Source: Acanthococcus lagerstroemiae
Taxonomy: Eukaryota; Arthropoda; Insecta; Hemiptera; Eriococcidae
Assembly (NCBI GenBank): GCA_031841125.1
Contig: CM063106.1
Coordinates: forward strand, 44,133,806-44,197,805
DNA length: 64,000 bases
Direction of reading: 5' to 3'
Part shown: positions 52,986 to 64,000 of the stretch, in pieces
Numbering within the stretch: the stretch's first letter is position 1
Layout: every line of letters starts with the position of its first letter
Translations under genes and position numbers: made by a program
The notes under the pieces: generated by a model
The model's database searches: none
What the model was told of the DNA's origin: nothing
What the model saw: the letters and a program-made list of their open reading frames with translations, nothing else

Positions 52986-54517
52986 ATGGCATCAAAATCA
53001 AAAAAATACCATCATGTCAAAAAAAAATTTCAATTTTTCTTTAAATAAAGCAGTGGGTTTTGGGTGAGCTAGTTTTCCATTTTCCAGCTACTAACTGGAG
53101 AGTCAATTTATCCGTTATTAAAAGAAAAATTTATTTTTTTCCCCTGATAGAGGATTAGTAATAGACCTATTACTATCAACCCGCGCAGAGGTGACCAAAA
53201 CTGAAACCATAAATAGGTTGACCTAAACCAAGTTTCGGTTTGCATCAAATTACAAGAAATTTTGTGAGGAATAATTTTTGTGACTTGATACTTTTGCGTG
53301 TGTAGCGTATTCTTCAAGAAGAACAAAAGAAATGGAAATTTTCGACACATTGTAGCCCCCTGTGGGATACCAGGGGTCTGAGGGTGGTGAACTAGTGCTT
53401 TAGGTGAACTTTCGGGGTATGTTAAAACAACCTAAGGGAATACATTTAAGCAAACAAACATGCCTACAATTTTTTCCGAATTGTACGCTTACTTCCTGGG
53501 CTGTGAGTAGGTTGATGACCAAAAAGTGATGCTGTCTGATCAAACTCTCAACGCTCGTAAGTTCTGACTAGGGTTCAGATTCTTATGCTCCAAAAGGCGG
53601 TTCAACCTTTTCTATGGTTGTTAATAGATGCGTAAATATCAACACTGAAACTTTCTATTATCTTGCGCCTTTTAAACGGTCAATAATATTGACATATCAA
53701 AATTTTGACGTCAAAAAGTGGGCCGTTCAAAAAGATCGACGGGTTTTTCTAATTTTATCCACACAATCCATTTTTACTCATTGATTTCTTATCAATTCAA
53801 TTTCAATTTACGATAATTCAACAACTAAATCGAGTGCTGTAACTATCCTTTATCAACGACCATTCCGAGTGATAAGAAAAACCAAAATTAGCCGGGAAAA
53901 TGTACTCATAATTTGATGGTGCGTCAAAAATATCAGAATGGTTTTGTTATTTTCGATGCTCCGTCAAATTTTTGGTCAAATAACAAGTTTTTGAACATCG
54001 CATCTGTATCATAATCACGGTTCCCCTACACTGTCAATAATATTGACAAAGGCTAAATTTTTGGTCAATATGATTGACTGTCTAGAAGGCCCTGAACAAA
54101 GTTGTAAAACGTAAAAAACAGTGTTGCTTTATGACAAAAATTTTTTTTGAAATTTTTAAAATTTAAAAATAAGGAAATCAGAATTACTCAGAAACGGGTC
54201 GTGAATATGTGCTTAAAAAAAGTCAAACCATGCGAAATAAAGGATTTTAAAATATGTTAAAATCGCTAACACTTGGTGTCATTTTACTCAGAATCATGTG
54301 AAACAGATAAATGCAATTGACATGTATACGAAGTGACCAAAACAAAGATGCATTTTCATAAAAATCTGAGCTCTAGTTCTGACTATAGGAATGACCAGTA
54401 ACCTGAATTTGATTACCTATATTTTTTATTTTCCCGAAGTAGCATTCTGTAGAACAATTATTATCGGCTTGTCGAATTAAGTATTTCTCATAATTTGTAC
54501 CAAAAGCTCATTTATAC

Positions 54518-54688
54518 CTGTGTCGAAGATTTCAAGGTTGACGAAATGGCCGACTGGAATTTACTGTGTGGCTCGTCCACCGATGGCTGTATCGAGGATG
54601 GTTCGTGACTGAAATAGTGTCTTGGGTAATGAGCAGCGCCATTTTCGAAATCGGTGATTATATTTTGCGTCGATTCGCATTTAATCAT
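54518..54688 (-). CDS. FoxF: FoxF transcription factor, exon 1
   Basis: 57 codons from MIKCESTQNIITDFENG to the splice donor CAG|GTATAA in phase 0, matching the phase-0 acceptor of exon 2. The start was chosen because ATG at 54688 has a purine at -3 (ACGATG). Everything upstream in the same frame is Lys/Arg-rich low complexity (to 54763) and looks like 5' UTR. The MIK(S/C)E-like start recalls insect FoxF proteins, but this is from memory. The exon is N-terminal to the forkhead domain and probably contributes to activation or repression. An additional non-coding first exon cannot be excluded. Confidence 0.75.
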
Positions 54689-55744
54689 CGTGCATGCTTT
54701 CCTTGCCTCCCTAATTAACGATTTTTTTTTCTCTATCTTTCTTCGTCGTCTACGTTTTAACACACGATAAACAAATACGAAAATCTACACAGTTTACACC
54801 GGGTGAATAAATATTTACGTTGTCGAAAACAAACAATTTATTGTGTACATTTAATTGTCTACGTATACACAAATCATTTTATTATACACACGCATACTCG
54901 CACGCGAGTCATCGAATTTTGTATACGAAAAAAAAAAAAAAGTCGTAAACAAATAACGAATTTGAAATTTTTTAGGAGGGTTTTAAAACGCACAGGTTGA
55001 AAGATTTTTTTTTTAAACTCGTAAAATAATAACATCAACTGGATATCTTAATTAGAGAATTCAGCGGGTGAAATTATTTTCTAAAGAGGGCGGATCTGTA
55101 ATGGGATAAAAATATCGCGCCGAGTTGATGTGGGGGACAGAAACAACCAATCCGTAATTGAAGATCCGAGATGAGTATTTTCGCGCGTTCTAATTGAATG
55201 GCTTTCAGTTTTCGAAATGATTCTGGGAAGTGTCAGTGCTACCCAGAATCGTTCAAATAATCCGTTTGGAATAAACGAACGAAATTAGAAAAAAGTTTTT
55301 GGGCGTGAATCCAAAGGAAAACGCGGTTGTCTATGAGTTAAATATCGAAGGATTCTTTGTGCTGGCAGGTGATGGCAATTAGATCAAATTTTAGCCTATG
55401 TAGTGAACCCAGCTAGCGGCATCAGGATTGAAATACCTTTTCTAGGGGCTCTGGATCGACGCTTGTAAGGTCCCTTCATGATACATATTTATGTATATCC
55501 TCCCTTGTAACAGTGGTACGGTGACCCCCTTTGGCTTCCGAAGAGAGACCCCTAAAACTTTACCCTTTTGCCCCCTCATCCACTGTAGAAAACCGAAAGT
55601 ACAATTTTTTCCATTGAAAATATGTACCGAAAAATTTGTGAATGAGGAGGGAAGAAACTTACATCAATTCAAGTTTATTAAGCTCACATATTTCCCGAAA
55701 ACTGATTTTTCAACCCGATATTCATACACGCATGGGTAAAGTAC
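54689..55744. other. FoxF 5' flank, no further gene
   Basis: Should contain the FoxF promoter and 5' UTR. The sequence has an (AC)-type stretch near 54885-54900 and AT-rich DNA. No convincing TATA box or initiator can be fixed. A C/T-rich part lies at 55490-55590. Confidence 0.45.
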
Positions 55745-56700
55745 TCGTGCTATCAATGTTTTCCGAAAATTTTCATCAAAATTCGTCGAGAAAATTTTCA
55801 GATAATTTTTGAAGAATTTTATAGGAAATATTCGGGGGAAAAACTCCGATGGGTTTTGAAGAATTTTATGAAAAATCTTCAGAAAAAATGTTCGATTATC
55901 TTCGAAGAATTTCATCGGAAATCTTCGAGAAGAATCTCCGATGACTTTTAAGTAATTTCATCGGAAATTTTTGGGGGAAAATGACGATTTACGAAGAATT
56001 GAGTATATTTCCCACTCATGCGATGAAATTAGAGATTTTTCCTGAAGACTTTATGTAAAATTTTTCGAAAATCGTTGGCAATTTTTTCAGAAGATTTCCG
56101 GTGAAATTCTCCGAAAATTATTGATTATTTTCGAGGATTTCCAATGACATTTTTTTTTTTTAAATTATTGGAGATTTTTCTCAAATTATTTTCGATAAAA
56201 TTCTTTGGAAATTGTGGGCTGATTTCCGAAGAATTTCATCAAAAATCTTCGGGAAATATCTCTGATTCCATCGCATGAGTGGAAAATAGTCTCAATTCTT
56301 CGGAAATTATCGGATTTTTTTTTTCAAAAACTTCCGATGACCTTAAGAATTATCGGAGATTTTCCTCAAGATTTTCGATAAAAATTCTTCCAAAAACCAT
56401 CGGAATTTTTCCCCCAAATATTTCCGATGGAATTCTTCATAAATTATCGGAAAATCTTCCTGAAGATTTTTGAAGAAATTCTTTGGAAAACATTGGAAAT
56501 TTTTTCTGAAGATTTCTGATGAAATTCTCCGGAAATCATCGGAGATCTTCCTCAGTGATGGCTGGTGAAATTCTTCGAAAATGATCGGAAATTTTTCCCT
56601 AATATTTTCGATAAAATTCTTCGGAAATCAAAGGAGGAATCTTCTCGAAGATTTCTAATGAAATTCTTTGGAAATCATCGGAAATTTTCCCCGAAAATTA
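55745..56700. repeat. head-to-head array of a 47-bp satellite
   Basis: Units of about 47 bases (TTCATCGGAAATCTTCG...CCGATG...GAAGAAT) run one way from 55745 to about 55995 and the reverse way from about 56300 to 56700. The turning region is itself inverted: GAATTGAGTATATTTCCCAC at 55996 pairs with its partner, GTGGAAAATAGTCTCAATTC, at 56279. Divergence between units is moderate. No coding function. Confidence 0.85.
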
Positions 56701-56823
56701 TTTCATCGTTTTGTAGGTTTGGTGCGTTTTCCACCTGTACACCACCACCATCTTTGTCTTCGCTTCACTGAATGATTTTCAATTTAGAAGAATTTTCTTG
56801 GATACTACGTCGGCTGGTAACAA

Positions 56824-56983
56824 CAGTGGCGTATTGTCGGGGGGGGGGGCACGTGCCTCCAATATTTTTACATAGTCCTCTAATATCGGCGATTTTTAAA
56901 AAATACCTCAATTTTTGACATTTTCTTCCTTGAAAATCTTATTTTGCCCCACCTCCCTTGGTGAGATCCTAGCTACGTCACTG
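56824..56983. mobile_element. hAT-like MITE with perfect 8-bp duplication, short copy
   Basis: 160 bases; left end CAGTGGCGTATTGTCGGGGG, right end ATCCTAGCTACGTCACTG. Perfect duplication GGTAACAA at 56816-56823 and 56984-56991. The core TTTTTAAAAAATACCTCAAT and TTTTCGACATTTTC-like words match the copy at 52294. Confidence 0.9.
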
Positions 56984-57074
56984 GGTAACAACTTGAACAG
57001 ACATAGGCGGCGTAACTGTGACCAAGTTCGCTAGTGTCGACCTCCTACAAAGGTGATCAAGGTTGATGTTCCCA

Positions 57075-57690
57075 TAAGAAGACATGCAAAGTCGGTATAC
57101 TTTAAAGCTTCCGTACTTGCTGAAAATAGGTTTTCTTGAGTCATGTAACATTGGAGCTCTATAACTTCGTGTGAGTACAATCGTCCGCCATTTGACGTCA
57201 ACCTTACCCGTGAATGCCGAATTGACTACGCGGTACGCTCCGCATAGTCGGATTCGGCATCCACGGGCGCGTTTGGAGTCAAAATGGCGGACGATTGTAC
57301 TCACACGAGGTTACAGAGCTCTAATAACATGTCAAATTGAAGCTTGAAGTCTCTAGTTCACGATGAAAGGTAATTTATTGCACTTTATTCGCTCTAGTTG
57401 GATGAATAAGTTGATTTCCACATTACTGTTTTTCTTATGGAAGTTTACCATTGGTACAATACGCGCTTGTAAGCAACTAATACATGAAAAATGAAGCCGT
57501 TTCAAGTTCACAAAGGAATAGCGACCTCAGTCTCAAAATTCATCTATCATAAGCTGCACGAAAACATTTTATTGACTAGAAAAAGCAAATTCAAGCTATT
57601 TATATGCATTCTTATGGTGATAGCGTCCATGATCACCTTTGCAGCGCAGGGCTACCAACTTTGGAAACTCTCGGTTACGCCGCCTATTGT
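57075..57690 (+). repeat. dispersed repeat, copy B (filled site)
   Basis: Inverted relative to copy A at 44655-45105, interrupted by a foldback MITE at 57142-57331. The open frame 57491-57739 inside it is not conserved in copy A, so it is not a gene. Confidence 0.8.
57142..57331. mobile_element. foldback MITE, near-perfect 190-bp palindrome
   Basis: CATGTAACATTGGAGCTCT...AGAGCTCTAATAACATG. The two arms pair almost throughout (GTGTGAGTACAATCGTCCGC with its complement) up to a six-base loop, TACGCT, near 57233. Absent from copy A of the host repeat. No clear target duplication because the host copies differ at the junction. Confidence 0.88.
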
Positions 57691-57739
57691 TATCTTTGAA
57701 GCACTCGCCTTATTTTGTGGAGCGTTCGCTTTGAAGTGA

Positions 57740-58074
57740 AAGAGAAAAAGCTTATGCACGCGGATTGAAGCAAAACTTAAATTTCTGTTTCTCTCTTCGG
57801 AGCGAAGGCTCTCACTCCGCTCTATTGCTTCGATGACCTAAGGCTTAATTTTTATGCATACGGCCTAATGATACGATAATATAACGTTATTGTCTAAAAT
57901 AAATCAGTGTTGCCTTTTTCGCTACACATGGGATTATGAAAAGTTGTCGGCCCTGGATCTGCTCAAAGTAGCATGAAAATGGCGTGGTTTTTTACAATTT
58001 TTTTGTATAACAGCATAAATTTTCAATATTTTAACTGTCAGATTTTTTCGATTCGAAGTTTTTTTTTGTTTTTT
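57740..58074. other. no gene seen
   Basis: AT-rich sequence; nothing identified. Confidence 0.4.
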
Positions 58075-58225
58075 TTTTCTATTTATTATTATTATTATTA
58101 TTGAATTGAATATTGAATTGAATAACTTTTTATTAGGCAATGAAATACAATGTGCAGAAATACAAGTAACGCCCCTATGCGCCTAAGACGCGAGCGGGGC
58201 GTGAGAACAATAATTACTTATAATA
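58075..58225 (-). mobile_element. retroposon 3' tail, copy 1
   Basis: On the minus strand: hairpin CGCCCCGCTCGCGTC...GGGGCG (58170-58201), then an AATAAA-like AATAAAAAG, then (ATTCA)n-type pentamers (58100-58122) and (AAT)n. The same hairpin and pentamer tail recur at 58609-58711. Confidence 0.7.
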
Positions 58226-58608
58226 AGGATGAAATAAGTTGCCTAAATTAGCGAAGTACAAGAGAGTAGATGATAGATCTAATTATAAACTGACATCTTA
58301 AATGAGGCCTTGTAGGAAAAGGCAGGTAGAAAGAATGAAATTTAAATAGGTAAATAGTAAGCATACATAACAGCATAAGCAACCGATTATTAATTATCCA
58401 TAGAAACCGGTATTTATGACAGTCCGGCGATAGGCATTTAGTGTACTGTAAGAAATGAATATTATGGACTATCTATATGTGTATATATATAAGTAACACA
58501 ATTCTGGGCAGACGAGTAATATACGATAGTTTATAAACCACAGCTGAATAAGCACTAGCTGACAATAGTATAAATAGAATATTAAAGCTAATCTGTAAAG
58601 ATGTAAAT

Positions 58609-58720
58609 TATTATTGATTGAATTGAATTGAATAAGCTTTTATTGGGCAATAATAAACAAGATATATAAATACACGTAACGCCCCTATGCGCCTAAGACG
58701 CGAGCGGGGCGTGAGAATAA
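58609..58720 (-). mobile_element. retroposon 3' tail, copy 2
   Basis: Same order as copy 1: hairpin at 58680-58711 identical to copy 1 over about 32 bases, CCCAATAAAAGC, then three to four ATTCA pentamers. A long (ATT)n run follows on the other side at 58737-58768. Body sequence between the copies (58230-58600) has no coding trace. Confidence 0.7.
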
Positions 58721-58734
58721 TAATAAACAAAGAG

Positions 58735-58736
<2 letters not shown>

Positions 58737-58768
<32 letters not shown>
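58737..58768. repeat. (ATT)n microsatellite
   Basis: About ten ATT units in a row, next to the retroposon tail. Confidence 0.9.
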
Positions 58769-58772
<4 letters not shown>

Positions 58773-59284
58773 CAAAGTATCTCATCAGAATGAAACTTCC
58801 AGAAAAGTGATGAATTGTATTCGTCATTACGTATCTCACATTGGATAAAATATTTTTCCAGGAGCAGCCCCGCCCCTACACCCCTACCAACATATGAGAA
58901 ACAGCTAATCAATATGCACCGCCGCTACTCTATTACCTATTACCATCTCTTTTTTCTAAATCCACGCCTGGGGGGAGGTACTTTTTAAAGAAAATTTAAA
59001 GCGCGATAAGTGGCATGAAAAATCAAGAAAATAACATGAATTTTAATTTTCTGAAACTGGTAGACACCATGTGCAATAGATTTCACTGGATTTTTTTTAC
59101 TGCTTTTTTCAATTCCTACACCAGAATTTGGCGGTGATGTTTTTCAATTTAAGAAAAAGAATTTACTCTGAAAATTTACCATGAAGTGGAAAATATATCG
59201 AAGAAGCTGACAAATTAATACAGATGGTTAAGTCGCTTACTAATCAGTTAATTGTAACTTGTACCAATCTGATTGGTGCTCTGT
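58769..59284. other. no gene seen
   Basis: Unique AT-rich sequence; a corrupted likeness of this part is seen at 62280-62640. Confidence 0.5.
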
Positions 59285-60660
59285 CCTCCGGGCAGTCGCC
59301 CAAAATCGATTTAGCTACTGCATGTCACTGAAAATTGTTACCTAGAAAATTACAAAATATTGGAAGTAGGGGAAAAAATTCGTCAAAAAACGTTATATCG
59401 CAAACAAATAATCTATTTTTACACACCTATTTGTTACGAAAAAGTTGGAAAATGGACTGGAAAAATCTGGAAAAGTCGGGGAATTTTATCCTCGGGGAGA
59501 AGTGGCCACCCTGTTATTTGACCAGTTTATACCATTTCCCACTCTCACGTGCTATATGACCTGCATAGTTACACAGTAAGTTTTACTGTTAGCAAAAATA
59601 CCCGTCGTTTGACCAACGAACGTATTGACTCTCATAAGAAAAACACACGGAACAAAGATCATTATGTAAATACTTCAAAATAAGAAATATAAATATATTA
59701 TATGAAGGTTCTTAGCATTCGATAATAAACTTCTGGTTTCTACCTTACGTTTTGAGCGAACCTTGTACTTCATTTTTCAAATTTGTAATATCGCCCCTTA
59801 CGAATGAGTTATTGGAATTTTCCCACGAAATTTCATTTCCTGAACTATTTTAAAAAGTTGAGCTAGCCCTCTTTTCCCCTGAACTCGTCATCTGTAAACA
59901 TGGCTTGATTATAACCCATTTAAATTTTTTCTCTTTATATTTCTCCCTTTCTTTCTTTTTGTTGTTGTCAGTCCAGCTTGGATTAGCGTGTTCATTTTCA
60001 AATATAAAACAGTATAAACCGTAATTCCTATAGTAGTCGATCAAATCAGTCGTAATTTGTAAGGCCAGTTTGAGAACCCTAGAGCGGTTCCGATCTTCTT
60101 CCCGGTTGTCGAGTATAAAATGATTTTATTACGCTCATCGGATCGCTATTTGTTTACATCATATTTTAACGTTATATCGACTGCTTTCTAGATTCTTCTA
60201 TTTCTTTCATTCCACGTAGTTCTGGTGTCTTTATAAAACGAAACCGAATGTACAAAAAAGAATAAAACACATAGAAACGTGTAAACAACTGGCCGGAATC
60301 AATGGCGGAAACACCTTCCACATGTGTCCAAAAAAGAAAAAAAAAAAAAAAAAGTCCACGGCACACAGGCTACGGAAATACGTTTGATGAACGCAATTAA
60401 TGTTCACACTAAAAAATGTTATATGGTCTTCAGTTTCTTAGTCAATAAATAATCGGATCTATTTTCTTTTTCGGTGCGATCTCGCAGGGATGCTGGGGTC
60501 AATACGCGGTCTCATGTGTAATCCAGTGATGACAGCAACCAGCTGGGCAGGGTATTTAAACACATGCCTGATTTTTTTTGTCGACAATGCTGCAAGAATT
60601 TATCGACATCATGATCTCGTCTGTTGACACTCGACTTTTTATTGCACTGTCTTCTTTAGA
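59285..60660 (+). repeat. direct repeat, copy 1
   Basis: Repeats at 62630-64000 with an offset of about 3,343 bases. From 59520 on, the match is nearly exact: I see only a change in an A run (60337 against 63678) and a few bases near 59500. No gene is evident; the minus-strand frames 59850-60044 and 60172-60366 occur in both copies because the copies are nearly identical. Confidence 0.9.
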
Positions 60661-61180
60661 ATGTGATTAAGTCACCCGATCGATGAAGTTTAACAAAAAA
60701 TGTATCATGTAATATGTTTCTCTGTACAGCTAATTGATGAAGGTGCTCAATGACGTACTAGTGGGGGAATGAGGCGTAAGGAGGAGCAGTCGGCAAATTT
60801 AATCAAATTGACCCTTAGCTGTAAAACCTGAGCTCTCAGTCGGCCAAATTGGATCGCCTACCCTTATTATTTCTCCCTGTTGATTTCACAAATGTTGCTC
60901 AGTTGGAGTATCGGAGTTTCAGTTGACAAAATTTACAGTTTTCAGTACATCCGCTCACCTTTTCTCAAAAGAGAAGTCGCTTCGGTGGGTTCCCGAGGTG
61001 CCGCATTTTCTGCACCTTCATCGCTCATCAGTCTCCATCTGATACCTAACTCTTTCAATCGCTTCCTCGACGTTGCCTCTTTATCCTATGTTTTTTTGAA
61101 TCGTCGCTTAAATCAAAAAAGCTAAACCAACTGGTTTATAGTTGGGGTTGGTTGTTCAATTCAAAATGGCGGTTTTTAAA
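60661..61180. other. unique sequence after repeat copy 1
   Basis: No gene seen. The plus frame 60880-61125 has no recognisable motif. Confidence 0.45.
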
Positions 61181-62640
61181 AAAAAGGGGGATTGGAAAAA
61201 TTTCATTAATGAAAATTCTTCATTTTTTGTTCCAAATTTATAATTATTTTTTGAATTGTTGAGAAAAAAAAAACTTAAAAAATTTTAAAATGGGAAATAA
61301 ATAATTTTGCCACCAGGCCGAAAAATATAAAATTTTAAAAATTTAAAAATTAAATTTTGAGAAAAAATTTTTTTAAAATTTTTGTTTTCTATAAAATTTT
61401 ACCTTTAAAATTCCCCTTTAACAAAAAGGTGATTTATGGAAAAATTATTAAGAAAAATTTTAAGACAACCTATAAAACAAAAAACCCTTTTAGCGCCCAA
61501 AATTTTATATTTTGAAAAATGAATTAATTTTTTCAATTTTTTTTTGTTTTTTTATTTTAAGTAAACCATTCCAGCAGTAAATCATTTTTTTTGTGAATAG
61601 ACTCCCCCCCTTTTTTTTTTTAAGATTTGGTAATTTAAAAATATAAATGTTAAATAATTGCCCAAAAAATTTTTTACAATACAGATTTTTTTCCAACCCC
61701 AAAATCAAAATAGGTGGTTTAATATACCCAAAAGTTTAAATAGGTATTTTATTTTATAAATAAAAAAATTTTTAAAATAATAAGGTTAAAATAGCCATAT
61801 TAAAAATTCTAGTTTTATTTTTTTAGAAAAACCCCCAGGGAAAAATTTTATATGGTTACAAAAGAAATGAAAAAAGATTTTTAAAAAGGACAGCAACCGA
61901 GGGAAAAAGTAACCCCCCTGTATAGGGGGAATAGGGGAAAAAATTGGTAATTTTTCCCCCCCCCCCCAAAATATTAAAAAAAAAAATAAAAAAAATCTTT
62001 TGGAATTTTAAATTTCTAATTTAAAATAAAAAAACGGAAATTTTAACCAACAAATATAAAAGAAAAAAGCCGAAAATTAAAAATTTTTAATTAATTTAAT
62101 TAAAAAAATTTTAGGGGAAAAAAAAACAAAAAAAAATCAGAACCCCCCTAGGAAAAGGGAAAAAGGGGGTAGAAAATAAAACAAAAATTTTTTAAAATTT
62201 TTTTAAAAAAAAAAAAAAAAAAAAACCAAGAAAATTAAAATTTATAATTTATTTTAAAAAAGTATCTCAAGGGTTTAAAAAAATTTTAAGGGACCCCCCC
62301 CCTACACCCCCCCAAACAATTAAAAAAAAACAAGCCCGCCCTACCTTTACCTTTTAACCTTTTTTTCAAATCCACGGGGGGGATATTTTTAAAAAAATTT
62401 AAACCTGGGAAAAAATAAAAAAAATAACGTTTTTAAATTTTCTAAAAAATTAGAAAATAAAAATAATTTCTTTTGGATTTTTTTAAATGCTTTTTTCAAC
62501 CTCCCTTTCTGTGTTTTAAATTTTAAAAAAAAATTTTCCAAAAAATTTTTCTTTTAATAAAATTATGAAAATCCCAAAAAAAAATGGAAGGATTAATCAG
62601 TTTTTAACTTTACCATTATTGGGGCTTGTCCTGGGGCGTC
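61181..62640. other. homopolymer-dominated, probably corrupted assembly sequence
   Basis: Almost only runs of A, T, G or C of 3-20 bases, unlike any other 1.5 kb in the window. From about 62270 it can be followed as a garbled version of 58800-59280: CCCCTACACCCC, then AAATCCACG...GGGG, then GGATTTTTTT...TGCTTTTTTCAA. Quality improves gradually until it becomes nearly identical to copy 1 after 62850. This is what a low-quality read end or gap fill looks like, not natural decay. Confidence 0.7.
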
Positions 62641-64000
62641 CCCAAAATCGATTTTAGCTACTGCAGTCACTGAAAATTTTCCCCTAAAAAATTTACAAAA
62701 TATTGGAAGTGGGGAAAAAAAATTCGTCAAAAAACGTTATATCGCAAACAAAAATCTTTTTTTACACACCTATTTGTTACGAAAAGTTGGAAAATGGACT
62801 GGAAAAATCTGGAAAAGTCAGGGAATTTTATCCTCGGGAGAAAGGGGGCCACCCTGTTATTTGACCAGTTTATACCATTTCCCACTCTCACGTGCTATAT
62901 GACCTGCATAGTTACACAGTAAGTTTTACTGTTAGCAAAAATACCCGTCGTTTGACCAACGAACGTATTGACTCTCATAAGAAAAACACACGGAACAAAG
63001 ATCATTATGTAAATACTTCAAAATAAGAAATATAAATATATTATATGAAGGTTCTTAGCATTCGATAATAAACTTCTGGTTTCTACCTTACGTTTTGAGC
63101 GAACCTTGTACTTCATTTTTCAAATTTGTAATATCGCCCCTTACGAATGAGTTATTGGAATTTTCCCACGAAATTTCATTTCCTGAACTATTTTAAAAAG
63201 TTGAGCTAGCCCTCTTTTCCCCTGAACTCGTCATCTGTAAACATGGCTTGATTATAACCCATTTAAATTTTTTCTCTTTATATTTCTCCCTTTCTTTCTT
63301 TTTGTTGTTGTCAGTCCAGCTTGGATTAGCGTGTTCATTTTCAAATATAAAACAGTATAAACCGTAATTCCTATAGTAGTCGATCAAATCAGTCGTAATT
63401 TGTAAGGCCAGTTTGAGAACCCTAGAGCGGTTCCGATCTTCTTCCCGGTTGTCGAGTATAAAATGATTTTATTACGCTCATCGGATCGCTATTTGTTTAC
63501 ATCATATTTTAACGTTATATCGACTGCTTTCTAGATTCTTCTATTTCTTTCATTCCACGTAGTTCTGGTGTCTTTATAAAACGAAACCGAATGTACAAAA
63601 AAGAATAAAACACATAGAAACGTGTAAACAACTGGCCGGAATCAATGGCGGAAACACCTTCCACATGTGTCCAAAAAAGAAAAAAAAAAAAAAGTCCACG
63701 GCACACAGGCTACGGAAATACGTTTGATGAACGCAATTAATGTTCACACTAAAAAATGTTATATGGTCTTCAGTTTCTTAGTCAATAAATAATCGGATCT
63801 ATTTTCTTTTTCGGTGCGATCTCGCAGGGATGCTGGGGTCAATACGCGGTCTCATGTGTAATCCAGTGATGACAGCAACCAGCTGGGCAGGGTATTTAAA
63901 CACATGCCTGATTTTTTTTGTCGACAATGCTGCAAGAATTTATCGACATCATGATCTCGTCTGTTGACACTCGACTTTTTATTGCACTGTCTTCTTTAGA
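62630..64000 (+). repeat. direct repeat, copy 2
   Basis: See copy 1. 62630-62850 carries many small indels in homopolymers; 62850-64000 is almost exact. The window ends inside the repeat. Confidence 0.9.

Larger units (their letters stand above)
46452..54517 (-). other. FoxF intron, 8.1 kb
   Basis: Runs from the donor GTATAAATG (54517 downward) to the acceptor TTATCAG (ending at 46452). It contains the hAT relic, two LINE blocks, a pogo-like element and several MITEs listed separately. 46452-47033 and 52990-54517 show no gene. A short region at 53355-53450 is repeated inverted at 50120-50200 (GGGATACCAGGGGTCT against AGACCCCTGGCATCCC). Confidence 0.75.

Noticed and set aside
57491..57739. 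82-codon frame with a hydrophobic segment, like a small membrane protein
   Set aside because: It lies in a dispersed repeat whose other copy (44655-45105) does not keep the frame.
60172..63706. Small conserved protein present twice
   Set aside because: Both frames lie in the near-exact 1.3 kb duplication, so conservation is not evidence of coding.

Overview
The window is eukaryotic nuclear DNA from an arthropod, most likely an insect. Host coding sequence is AT-rich and split by GT-AG introns. About half or more of the rest is transposon debris of insect type (BEL/Pao, Ty3/gypsy, APE-type LINEs, mariner, pogo, hAT and their MITEs). There are no operons or bacterial signals. I could not settle the order from sequence alone.

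Two host genes are supported. At the left, three plus-strand exons (280-601, 6467-6653, 6931-6946) encode the C-terminus of the TOR kinase: the end of the kinase domain and the complete FATC domain. A poly(A) signal lies about 90 bases after the stop. At the right, two minus-strand exons (54518-54688 and 45768-46451) encode a complete short forkhead protein of the FoxF (biniou) class across an 8.1 kb intron. The two genes are convergent, with about 39 kb of repeats between them.

Layout: 602-6466 is a TOR intron holding a BEL/Pao integrase relic and a sense LINE interrupted by an antisense retroposon. 7.0-11.6 kb is intergenic, with a solo LTR (9181-9376) and a hAT-like MITE. 11.6-16.0 kb is a broken inverted-repeat element carrying a Jockey-like LINE and a repeat-coding ORF. 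16.1-25.8 kb is a nested stack: a gypsy pol relic abuts an antisense LINE, and a nearly intact 6.0 kb BEL/Pao element with identical 291-base LTRs and a CCCAT target duplication splits that LINE inside its endonuclease. 26-34.8 kb holds several inverted-repeat elements and LINE scraps. 35-43 kb has MITEs, an internally deleted mariner and a degenerate satellite. The FoxF intron (46.4-54.5 kb) holds a hAT relic, two LINE pieces, a pogo-like element and MITEs with 8-base target duplications. 55.7-58.7 kb carries a head-to-head 47-base satellite, a foldback MITE and retroposon tails.

The last 3.4 kb looks technically suspect. A segment of about 1.3 kb (59285-60660) recurs almost exactly at 62630-64000, joined by 1.5 kb of homopolymer-dominated sequence that looks like a corrupted version of 57.8-59.2 kb. 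I found no convincing new gene system. The most informative items are the datable nested insertions, the empty-site and filled-site pair for a foldback MITE, a tRNA-derived SINE seen twice, and the likely assembly artefact.
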